Source of the DNA: Spirogloea muscicola
Taxonomy: Eukaryota > Streptophyta > Zygnematophyceae > Spirogloeales > Spirogloeaceae
Length of the DNA: 31,392 bases
Reading direction: 5' to 3'
Assembly (NCBI GenBank): GCA_009602725.1
Contig: WELB01000155.1
Coordinates: 215,128 to 246,519, forward strand
The position numbers and the translations under genes are program-made. The notes below the pieces were generated by a model. That model was not told the origin of the DNA, made no database searches, and worked only from the letters and a program-made list of their open reading frames with translations. Shown piece after piece: positions 12,011 to 20,359 of this stretch (position 1 is its first letter; the number at the start of each line of letters is the position of its first letter).

Positions 12011-12538
12011 CGAAGAACAACAAGCACAGAGAAGAAACGAAGCAGCTACGAAGCACTCAGCAACCCCTGCTAAGCAGCCTCCGGTCAGAGAGACTGGGTG
12101 ATTCCAAAAGGAATCTACGTCGACATTACAATCGAAAGAAATCGTCAGTAGGGTGTAAGCGCCCGGCCACGCGCAAGCGGGGGACCCAGGCACTGCCTGA
12201 CGGCAGCCGTCAGCAGCCGCGGCTAGGGCGAGGGGCCGACCGCGAACGCGGGGCCGCACCGCGCGAATCCAGGACGTGCTCACTGCACGACACGTGGCGA
12301 CCTCCGAGTCAGCGGCGGGGGGCCCCCCCACGGCGGAGCGCAGCCGCCAACGGCTCCGGCGCCGGGGGTTAGGGTGGATTGCTCCACCAATCAGATTTCG
12401 AATCTCCCGAAGGTAGTGATTCGGTAAGCCACTGAGGCTTTTGTGGAGAGGGGGGTGACCGCCTAGGGGCCTGCGGTGCCCCCTCGAATGTTCCCCCTTA
12501 CGCACCGACGGCATTCACCGTTTTCCACAACATTGCAG
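12011..12538. other. GC-rich upstream region of the Ala/Glu/Pro-rich gene
   Basis: A very GC-rich stretch (about 12150-12370) with GACACGTGGCG, a G-box-like CACGTG core, at about 12289-12299. It is followed by CAATCAGATTTCGAATCTCC, which loosely resembles a tRNA B-box but has no cloverleaf that I can draw. It probably contains the promoter of the next gene. Confidence 0.3.
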
Positions 12539-12606
12539 CACGAGGCGCCCGAAGCTTCCGCCGCCGCCGCCGCCGCCGCCGACGCCGCCGCCGCCGCCGC
12601 CGCCGC

Positions 12607-12607
12607 N
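12607..12607. other. Ambiguous base or hidden gap inside a GCC repeat
   Basis: A single N sits in a run of GCC triplets (about 12558-12610). In frame from 12539, after the acceptor ATTGCAG, the sequence reads HEAPEASAAAAAAADAAAA, then the N, then a possible donor at 12616. This may be an upstream exon of the gene below, but its phase does not fit the next exon if the N is one base. Confidence 0.5.
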
Positions 12608-12756
12608 CCCCCGCGGTGAGCCCCGGCACCGGCGAGCGGCAGCGCCGCGAGCAGCGGCGTCGCAGGCTCGTGCGCAATGCTGCGACCACGGGCGCCATTT
12701 CTGCTGCAATTTCCGGCACCATTGTCAGCTCCACAACGTCCTGCTAGTCTACGCAG

Positions 12757-14225
12757 GTCCCTCTTGATGGCATTGACAGCCCCAGCTCCGTGAAGCCCGA
12801 GGGCCCTCTGACGAGACGGCCTGCTTCTCAATGTGACACATTATGCGCCGCCGCTGCCGCCTGCCAGGCGGGCCTCAAGGACAAGAGCGGCGGCGTCGCC
12901 GTCCACCCTTCCGCGGGGTCTGCACCCGCTCAGGAGCAGCCAACGGCCGCCAGCGGCCCGAAGAAGGAGGACGCGCTGGCTGTGGCGACTGCGGCTGCTC
13001 CTGCACCCGAGGACAGTGCCACGGACGGCGGCATCAAGGTGATCGTTTTGGCCACGTGCTACTTCTGTCCATAAGTGCGAGTTGCCGGGCTTGACATAGT
13101 CAAGCCTAAAGTACATTAGGATGGCATACTCATGGAGTAGCCTGAGGCACTGTAGCACATTCTCACCTTGGGTTTTCTGATGGTTCTGGTGGAGATAAGG
13201 CTGGATTTAGTGAACATGGTAATTGCATAGCTTACTCGGAGGTATTGACGCCCTACATTATGCAGGACCCTGCATCTGGGGCCGACAAAGGGGAGGGTTT
13301 TGGTCCCGAAGAGGTGAAGACTGTGCTGCCGAGCACGCCCGCTACACTGGAGCACGTGACTGCGCCTGAAGGTGATGACAACGTTGACACAAAGGCTGCA
13401 GCAAATGGTACCATCTTCATGAAGAATGTGCAAGACACGGCAATCCCATATGATGAGGTGTGCTGCTAGCTCCCAATTGTCAAGTCTACTGCACAAGAGG
13501 CGTGACCACATGATTTGCAAAATTTGGAGCTGTCTTTGTGGCTGCAATCTTTTCCTGGGTGAGGGAATGGTTGCAAGTGCATGTACATAAAGCTCAGAGT
13601 TTGTTTCAGCTAGCCACAACTTTGGAGGACTTGATTGATCAGCTCTTGGCATGCTCTTGAGCAGGTGTCTGCAGAGTTGGGTGCCGACCGTGTGATTGCG
13701 CTTCCTGAAGAGGCCGTTCCCATGGCAGAGGAGCCAGCTGTGAAGGAGGGCACTGTGAAACCCGAGGAGACTGCACAGGAAAGATTGTCTGTAGAGGGCA
13801 ACCTAGGAGCACAGGAAGCCCTTGTAGGTGACGCAGGGCAGGTTGCCGGTGTTCCCATGTTGGCAAAGCAAGCCATGGCGCACGTGACGGAGGTACCTCC
13901 TGTTGTATCTACGCCACCCAAGGAGGAGGCTAAGGAGATTGGCGAAGCAGTCCACCTCCTTGCTGCTGGAGAGCCTGCAGAGCCCGTGGCTCCTGGGGAG
14001 CCTGCTGAGCTCGCACAGCCTGTGGCACCTGCAGAGCGCGCAGAATATCCGCAGTCTGCTGAGGCGGTGGCGCCTGTGGCACTTGTGGCCTCTGCTGCAC
14101 CTACAAAGCCTGTGGAAGAGCTTGTGGAGCTTGTAAGGCCCTTGAAGACATTCGATCATTCAAATTCGATTGCACTTACCGAGGAGGAGATGGCAGCCAT
14201 CTTCGGTAGCTCAGGGCTTCCATGA
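12757..14225 (+). CDS. Unrecognised disordered Ala/Glu/Pro-rich protein
   Basis: I do not recognise this gene. Three exons join in phase 0: 12757-13038, 13266-13457 and 13665-14225, giving 344 residues before the stop. The N-terminus is probably incomplete: the frame has a stop at 12745-12747, just before an acceptor TACGCAG, and an upstream exon may lie around the N at 12607. The protein is low in hydrophobic-core residues and rich in Ala, Pro, Glu and Val. It has irregular repeats such as GEPAEPVAPGEPAELAQPVA and later PVEELVELV. The C-terminus is more ordered: LKTFDHSNSIALTEEEMAAI ending FGSSGLP. No signal peptide, membrane helix or catalytic motif is visible. In-phase splicing across long GC-biased frames supports a real gene. 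Function unknown. Confidence 0.65.
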
Positions 14226-15180
14226 GCAGAAAACATGACGCATCTCAGCATGTTCACACTTGGGCTGCTTCAAGCGTGGATGATGAAACGGGAATTTTGT
14301 GTTACAATTACAGCTGCTGAGTGAAGCTGGCATCATATGGTGCCTGAAGCTACAAAAATTCCGCCCCACCCCTCACCACCGTCCTCACCACCTTCCAAAT
14401 GGCTTACAGGCATGGATTGCTGTTGCCAAGGTCTTGTTGGCCGCGGCTTTACACTCCTACCCAATATCAGCAGCATCTGTGACTATGTTAGTCGTCATGC
14501 TGGTGAAGCAGCCTTGCGACCATCTTCTTAGTGGAATCTGTGATTGCTACTCCGTGCTCTTGGTACATAATACCACTCTGTTAGCAGCTGCTAGTGATCC
14601 AAGTGAGTAGCACCATCGGTCCTGGCAGGTGGATAGCATGCCGCTTACAGTGCTGCGTAAGTCAGAGCAGATAGCAGCAAGCTTTCTCAATCTGAGGGAT
14701 GAGCAGTATGCCATAAGGACCAGCGGGGAGCTGCTCCCCGCCTGTCCTCCTCAGACGAGCAGTCTGTCAAGAGCCTAGAATTTCCTACCTTGGTTACATG
14801 TTCTCGACGCAGTCAGCCTGTGCATAAGCTTTGCTTTGGACCTTTTGCTTTCTACTCTTTGAGTACTGTGGCTAGTGCCCTTTGGGGACGAAATAGAGCT
14901 CGGCATTGATTTAGTCGCTGACGAGCCCTACAATTATGGCATCCTGGACTTTGGCTGTTAGCACCTCAAAGTACAACGTGCTCCCCCTTCCTTCCCTTGG
15001 CAAGCTTTTGCCACCTAGCTAAGTAAGGTCTGAAACAGACGTGGAGATTACTTCCTCACCAGAACTTTCAACTTATTCATAGGGCAACATTTGATGTAGC
15101 AACTGCTGGTTTGGCAGTCATTGACTAGCACCAGAAGAAGCGACAAAAGTTGGCCTTACAGGATCAGCTCTAAACATAAT
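14226..15180. other. Non-coding region downstream of the disordered-protein gene
   Basis: Presumed 3' UTR and intergenic DNA. Short frames only, and no recognised domain, RNA gene or repeat module. An imperfect pair of short repeats, GGCCTTACAGGATCAGCTC near 15153 and GGCCTTAAAGGATAAGCTC near 15181, marks the border with the repeat-rich block. Confidence 0.4.
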
Positions 15181-15384
15181 GGCCTTAAAGGATAAGCTCA
15201 TTCATATAATGGCCGGCCTAAATGGATCAGCCCGAATACCTACTGGCAAATACTACAGGGGAAGGGTGTCGCAAATTTATCAGATGAAGAGAGGTGCATT
15301 ATTTGTGGTGGTGACTGAATGGCTTGGATTCAAGGGGCGGCTTGCTTTACTTGGTTCGTCTCCGGCAGACAAAGGTTTTGCTTT

Positions 15385-15710
15385 CCCTGGCCCCTTCGAG
15401 CTTTGCTCATTCTGTTTTCTGGGCTGGCCTCTCAAAGCCATCGCCCTCTCCTCTCCGACATGTGGCTGCTTAGCAGAGGTTACTGACTGTTTCGTAGCTA
15501 CTTGATTCCCTGTGTGCTGTAGCGCTTGTCCTGGCCCCTTCAAACTCTGTTCACTCTTTTCTCTAAGCTGGCCTCTCCCAGCCACCGCCTTCTCCTGAAG
15601 CGTCTTCCTCTCCTTTTGTTCCTTCATTTTTGGGCTGGCTTTTCCAGCCCCTATCCTCAATGGGCGAGCCCTTTCTTCTCCTGAAAGCGTCTTTCTTCTT
15701 CTATTGGTTG
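15385..15710 (+). repeat. Three stem-loop modules of the GGGCTGGC family
   Basis: Three successive modules in plus orientation, with stem-loops at 15421-15439, 15566-15583 and 15632-15651. The first two are preceded by a CTGGCCCCTTC... lead-in (15387 and 15533). The third is the canonical palindrome GGGCTGGCTTTTCCAGCCCC followed by CAATGGGCGAGCCC. The 159-residue frame on the minus strand here is only the complement of these modules. Confidence 0.8.
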
Positions 15711-15857
15711 GAGCAAACACTTGGCTAAACCCCACAGCCATGCCCGCGGCCATGCCCACGGCGACGTCTTTCCGCCAGCTAGCGATTTAGACTTGCATCT
15801 ACTGACTAGAGGTTACTGAGAGTCCGCTTGCTGCTGTCTGTCCTTCACACTCCGGCT

Positions 15858-16277
15858 CCTTCAGCGGCTTGGCCCGCTAGGCCATTGACCGGCGGCCGGG
15901 TCTGCCAGGGGCGATGCTTCAACTTCGCCGGTTCGCTCGCCCAAGTCTTCCGCATGCGCCTGGCGGTATTGCTTCAACGCTCCCTTGCCCACGTCGTCCA
16001 CACGCGAGCAGGCCGTGCTATAGCCGCCGCCTCTGGGTCCATTCCTTGGGGCTGGCCTCTCCCAGCCACCAATTAATCTGGCCGCGCTTGCTTCTGGGTC
16101 TCGGCGGAGTGCCTCTTTCCCTGCAGCGAGCTACTCAGACCTGATGTTGCTCACTCGTGGGTACTGAGCTTCCCTCTGCATCGTCTGTGCAGTGTTTTGT
16201 AGTGTAGTCCATTTTCCGGCTCCTCTTTCTTTGGCTTTGGACATTGTCCATTCTTTTGGGGCTGGCTTTGCCAGCCC
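15858..16277 (+). pseudogene. Retroelement fragment, copy A (5'-truncated, broken)
   Basis: Matches the 3' end of copy C: the segment for the ..RLARQAI..RPG region, then SLAQVFR.RLAV.LQRSLAH and HTRAGRA, to the shared stop TACTGA at 16165-16167. It then has the same 3' tail, ending at the stem-loop 16258-16277. The reading frame is broken: an in-frame TAG in CGCTAGGCC, small deletions, and the 53-bp insertion at 16040-16092. The shared 3' end and different 5' break points are typical of 5'-truncated LINE copies. Confidence 0.75.
16032..16100 (+). mobile_element. 53-bp hairpin insertion with 8-bp target-site duplication
   Basis: TCTGGGTC occurs at 16032-16039 and again at 16093-16100. Between them lie 53 bp containing the stem-loop GGGCTGGCCTCTCCCAGCC (16048-16066) and then TTAATCTGGCCGCGCTTGCT. 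Copy C has the uninterrupted site (GCCGCCTCTGGGTCCCGGCG, near 17220-17239), so this is an insertion into copy A. Nearly the same insert sequence is found at about 17653-17705. Confidence 0.8.
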
Positions 16278-16285
16278 CTCTTCTC

Positions 16286-16640
16286 GAAGGCCGCTCGCAG
16301 CAAGGCGGCCAAACACGCCGACCACCCGGCTGCAGATGAGTTCGTCCCCCTGGCTGTGGACGTGCACGGGGCTCTCGGGTCCCAGTGGCTCGACCTGCTA
16401 GCCAGGCTTGCGCGGCGCGCTGTGTCCCGCAGGGGCGGTGAGCCGGCTGACTTCAACGCCGCTGGCTCGTGGGCTCAGGTATATCGTATGCGCTTGTCCG
16501 TCTCCCTTCAGCGGTCCATGGCCCACGCCTTGCATCTGCGTGCTGGCCGTGCTCTCGCTGCGGCCTCCGGCTTTCGTCAGGGGGATGATTTTCCGGCAGC
16601 TAGTGTGTCGCATTTGAGGCTCCTCACTCGTAACTACTGA
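16286..16640 (+). pseudogene. Retroelement fragment, copy B (C-terminal domain)
   Basis: Open frame of about 118 codons from about 16287 to the stop at 16640. It reads KAAKHADHPAADEF..., SQWLDLLARLARRAVSRRGG, AAGSWAQVYRMRLSVSLQRS, MAHALHLRAGRA and ends LRLLTRNY. It aligns along its whole length with the end of copy C but is clearly more diverged, so it belongs to a different subfamily or is older. It starts directly after the stem-loop that ends copy A, which fits 5' truncation. It lacks the upstream HD..RD domain. Confidence 0.75.
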
Positions 16641-16659
16641 GTGGTCCATCCTCCCCTGT

Positions 16660-17434
16660 TCTGCCATAGCCTCTTCCGGACCGCTTCCCACGACCTCCTG
16701 CGCGATGGTATGCAGAGGGTGTTTTCGGAGGCGGGCTTCAAGGTCGCGGTGGAGAACTCCTCCATCATGCCCATCCACCTGGGCGCGGACGGCCAGCCCC
16801 ATACGCGACGCGCCGACCTGGTCGCCATCCCGCCCGGCGACGGTCCCCGCATCATCGCTGATGTGGTGACAACGGACTGCATCGACTCCGCCAATCCCAC
16901 CAGATCGGCGTCGTTTTGCAGGGCACGCGGTCGGCCAGGCGGCCCGGGGCAAGGAGCGAAAATATGCTGATCACCCGGTGGGGGATGAATTCGCGGCCCT
17001 GGCGATGGGCGATGTACACTGGGCTTTCGGCAGCCGCTGGCTGGATCTCATTCAGCGGCTTGCTCGCCAGGCCATTGCCCGGCGGCCGGGTCTGCTAGGG
17101 GCGATGCCCGGCTTCAATGCCGCCGGTTCGCTAGCACAAGTCTTCCGCGTGCGCCTGGCCGTATCGCTTCAACGCTCCCTTGCCCACGCCGTCCACACGC
17201 GCGCAGGCCGTGCTATGGCCGCCGCCTCTGGGTCCCGGCGGAGTGCCTCTTTCCCTGCAGCGAGCTACTCAGACCTGATGTTGCTCACTCGTGGGTACTG
17301 AGCTTCCCTCTGCATCGTTTCTGTGTTCTGCAGTGTTTTGTGATTCTCCCTTTGTAGTGTAGTCCTTTCTCCGGCTCCTCTTTCTTTGGCTTTAGACATT
17401 GTCCTTTTTTTTTTGGGCTGGCTTTGCCAGCCCC
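16660..17434 (+). pseudogene. Retroelement fragment, copy C (nuclease-like ORF plus 3' tail)
   Basis: Longest copy. The upstream frame (to about 16890) reads ASHDLLRDGMQRVFSEAGF, then RRADLVAIPPGDGP, then IIADVVTTD. The downstream frame, shifted by one base, reads GHAVGQAARGKERKYADHPV, SRWLDLIQRLARQAIARRPG and SLAQVFRVRLAVSLQRSLAH, and stops at 17301. The order HD..RD, R.D, DV.T, KYA, W..L is what I associate with the restriction-like nuclease region at the C-terminus of some algal and animal non-LTR retrotransposon ORFs; this is family memory, not a search. The 3' tail 17302-17434 matches that of copy A and ends at the stem-loop 17415-17434. No reverse transcriptase domain is present. Confidence 0.7.
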
Positions 17435-17574
17435 TCTTCTCTATGGGCGCGCACTTCTCTCTTCAGGCCCCTTAGTAGCTGCTTTGCTCGTAGTTTGGCC
17501 GCTTCGAACCTTGTCATTTCTTTTCGGGCTGGCTTCTCACAGAGAAGTGCGCGCCCATAGAGAAGAGGGGCTGG
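17427..17574. repeat. 34-bp perfect inverted repeat with 80-bp spacer
   Basis: 17427-17460 (beginning CCAGCCCCTCTTCTCTATGG) is the exact reverse complement of 17541-17574 (ending AGAGAAGAGGGGCTGG). Together they could fold into a long hairpin in DNA or RNA. The left arm includes half of the terminal stem-loop of copy C. Confidence 0.9.
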
Positions 17575-18000
17575 CTTCTCACAGCCCTTGCCCCCGTTGG
17601 GAGAGCCACTTCTCTCTTCTCTATGGGCTAGCACTACCTTCAGACCTTGTCCATTGCTTTGGGCTGGCCTCTCCCAGCCACCAGTTAATCTGGCCGCGCT
17701 TGCTTCATGCACGACACTTCGGTGACTACAGCCTTCTGCCACCAGCTGGAGCTCTCGCCTTGGCCCCTTCGAACCTTGTCAATTCTTTTCGGGCTGGCTT
17801 CTCACAGCCCTTGCCCCCATTGGGAGAGCCACTTCTTCTCACAGCCCTTGCCCCCATTGGGAGAGCCACTTCTTCCAGGAGAATCGGAGCAGCGCTTCCA
17901 AGTCTCTCGCCTTGGCCCCTTCGAACCTTGTCAAATCTTTTCGGGCTGGCTTCTCACAGCCCTTGCCCCCATTGGGAGAGCCACTTCTTCTTCGCCCAGA
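17500..18000 (+). repeat. Stem-loop modules including a tandem unit of about 150 bp
   Basis: Modules with the lead-in TTGGCCCCTTCGAACCTTGT followed by CTTTTCGGGCTGGCTTCTCA occur at about 17759 and 17910, with a variant (TTGGCCGCTTCGAACC) at about 17493. Further stem-loop halves are at 17570, 17660 and 17838. The segment from CTCTCGCC (17753) to GAGAGCCACTTCTTC is duplicated in tandem with a period of about 150 bp, and its end is duplicated once more at 17837-17874. The block ends about 170 bp before the next gene's likely start. Confidence 0.8.
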
Positions 18001-18171
18001 GGCTGCAGCCAAAAAGCGCGACCGGCACGTCGATGCAACACCAGCAGCCGCTGATCTGATGTAATTTATTTCATTTGATTCAATTCAACTTCGTCTTCTT
18101 CTTCTTCTCCTGGGACCCGCAAACTCGCGGCGGGGGACTGCGGCGCCGGCTGCGCCGCGCCGCGCGGCCGC

Positions 18172-18472
18172 ATGCCGCCGCGGCGGCGGCNNNNNNNNNN
18201 NNNNNNNNNNNNNNNNNNNNNNNNNGCGATGACGGCGACGACGGCGACGACGAGAGGGGCGCGGCGGCGCCGCCGCCGGCGCCGCCGCCGGCGCTGGCGG
18301 AGGTCCAGCTCGCGAACCTGACGGTGTTTACGACGCACGACTGGCCGCTCTCGCGGCCGTCGGTGTACTGGCGCTGCTCCGGCGGCGCCAAGGCGCGCCT
18401 CCCGGACGTCGTCGCCAAGAACACCCTCTACGCCTTCCACGGCCACGAGTCCTGGCAGGTCCTCCGCCGCCT

Positions 18473-18507
<35 letters not shown>

Positions 18508-19795
18508 TGGGGCCTCACGCTGCCTGGCGCTGGGTCTGGGGTTTCCTGGCGGAGGGCAGCCGGTGGCGGTGCTGGAGGGCGACAAGTGCCAGCGGTGCGG
18601 GCTGTACGAGGAGGACACGCTGACGCGCGACGACGTGTTCGGCGAGTGGGAGCTGTGCCCGCTAGACTTCGGGCCGCCGCCCGACGGCGCCTACCGCCGC
18701 AACCGCAGCGGCGAGTTCGACCTCACGCTCCTCTGCCCGCGCTGCAACCCAGGTGGGCTCACCCCCAGCTTCTCTGCGGCCTGCTCTCTAACTTTTGGTT
18801 ATAAGGTGCGGTTAGTGAATTCTATAATGGAAGGCCAAAGTGGCCAAGTATCACGGCAAGCACATCTGATGGCGTACGTTACCCGCTGACCTGCTCAGTA
18901 ACCACGGGTTAACACATGACGGACGCTATTTGGTGCCTGAACACCAGATGGCAGACCCAAGCCCTTCTGCCTTCTCTCTATCTCTGGGCTGTCCACGCAC
19001 TGCCCCTGGCCCGGCAGCCGCAGCAGCCGCCACAGCTGCGAAGGAGTCATGCAGCAACTGCGTACAATGACGTGATGATGCTCTCTTGGAGCTCAGATTT
19101 GTGCATGCAGGGGGGGCTCTTGCAGGGTAGTCATAAGAGGTCCCATATCAGCGAGCCCGTAAGCGAGGAAGTCTAGTCGTTAGCGCCACCACTTAGCCGG
19201 AGTACTTGAAGCATCCAGGTTGGTCAGCAGGGGTGCACTTCAGTATTGCTGGCGTGGTTGAGGCTGGTGACAGGAATAGAGCTGGCAATGGGTCTGGCGC
19301 CTGAGCTGACACAGCCTCCAGTCATGGCTTCCACCATGTAAAAGTTGGTCTTAAGGATGAACGATTAAGAGTGTTGGGGTTGTGCGCTGCATCTCACAAA
19401 GGGCGAGCACGAATTATGGTTGTGTTGCGCCAAGTGTTGGTGAGAGCGGCAAGGGCTCAAGAGCCACGCTAACTTGACGCAGGGGACTCCTTATGTAAGG
19501 GTGGCTGCCCTTGCATAGATGGTGAAAGCAATCTCATAGCCTGCTCTGTACTTGCTCCTACTGTCATGCAGATGGGCTGGAGGACAGTGAAGAAGAGTCC
19601 ACGGCGCACCGGCGAGGGCGGTCGGGCAGCTCAGTGGCGCTCATCGTTATCAGCAGCGTGCTGGGCAGTCTTCTGTTGCTGGGAGCGCTGCTGGGGGGGA
19701 TCCTCCTGTGGCGGAGGCAAACGGCTGCACGGCGCGCCCGCTTCGTCCAGCTCTTTGACGACAACGACGACTTTGACAAGGAGCTGGAGCTGTAG
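18172..19795 (+). CDS. Single-pass membrane protein with Cys-rich ectodomain (plant DUF7953-like)
   Basis: Exons: 18172-18458 (interrupted by N 18191-18225), 18560-18752 and 19572-19795, joining in phases 0 and 1 to a stop at 19793-19795. The ectodomain reads NLTVFTTHDWPLSRPSVYWR, LPDVVAKNTLYAFHGHESWQ, then KCQRCGLYEEDTLTRDDVFG, EWELCPLDF and LLCPRCNP, with two CxxC pairs. A short linker leads to one membrane helix (VALIVISSVLGSLLLLGALL), a basic stop-transfer RRQTAARRAR and an acidic tail FDDNDDFDKELEL. This order matches an uncharacterised plant family that I remember as DUF7953 (type I membrane proteins); the name is from memory. The likely ATG is 18172; a signal peptide would fall in the gap. 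The leader at 18090-18115 is pyrimidine-rich. Function unknown. Confidence 0.8.
18191..18225. other. Assembly gap of 35 N in first exon
   Basis: Run of N in a GC-rich (CGG)n context within the first coding exon of the membrane-protein gene. True length is unknown, so the frame across it cannot be checked. Confidence 0.98.
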
Positions 19796-20359
19796 GTGCG
19801 AAATGTTCCTGCCAGATCAGGCCAGCTTTATAATCTGATTGTCGCAAAGTGGCGCCTTTGGATCAAAATGCCTTTACATGTAGAGTGCGCGAGCAGATGT
19901 TCCCTCGCCGGCTCTTTGTATTATTAAAATTCTGTGCCACTGCACCAAGCATTGTACAACGCAGCTCATCTTGCCTTTTTCCAGGACTCGGGCTTTGGTG
20001 GCCCTCTCAGCTCCCTCATCTGCAATATTTAGGAAGGATCATAAGAGTTGCACCTTCAAGTAGCATCAGCTTCATGTGCTTAGCCTTTGCGGACTTTGAG
20101 GTCATATACATCTAGCCTGGCGGGTGTTGTACAAGAGAGGGAACCATGTCATATGCAGGGGTCCACATCTCTGCATGGAGGAGCTTCTGTGAGTAACAAT
20201 ACTGTACACCTAAGTTTGCACTCTTGGCGCTCCAGATAGAGCAATGCAGGCACTGCTTCACCAGGATGTGTACACGTGCTGCAACTATCACACTGGCCTG
20301 GCAGTCAAGAGAGCTGCTTTAGCCTCAGCATCTTAATTATCTATAATGAAGTCGGGAGA
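19796..20359. other. 3' region between convergent genes
   Basis: Lies between the stops of the plus-strand membrane-protein gene and the minus-strand channel gene, so it should hold both 3' UTRs. No coding exon, RNA gene or repeat module recognised. Confidence 0.5.

Noticed and set aside
12370-12480. Possible tRNA or SINE B-box (ATTTCGAATCTCC)
   Set aside because: No cloverleaf, no acceptor stem and no convincing A-box at the right distance.
11897-12514. 205-codon minus-strand frame
   Set aside because: Covers the repeated hairpin modules and GC-rich DNA; the hydrophobic stretches come from the repeats.
17745-18000. CRISPR-like regular repeats
   Set aside because: Only two to three long imperfect units of mobile-element origin in a eukaryotic genome; no spacers of constant length.
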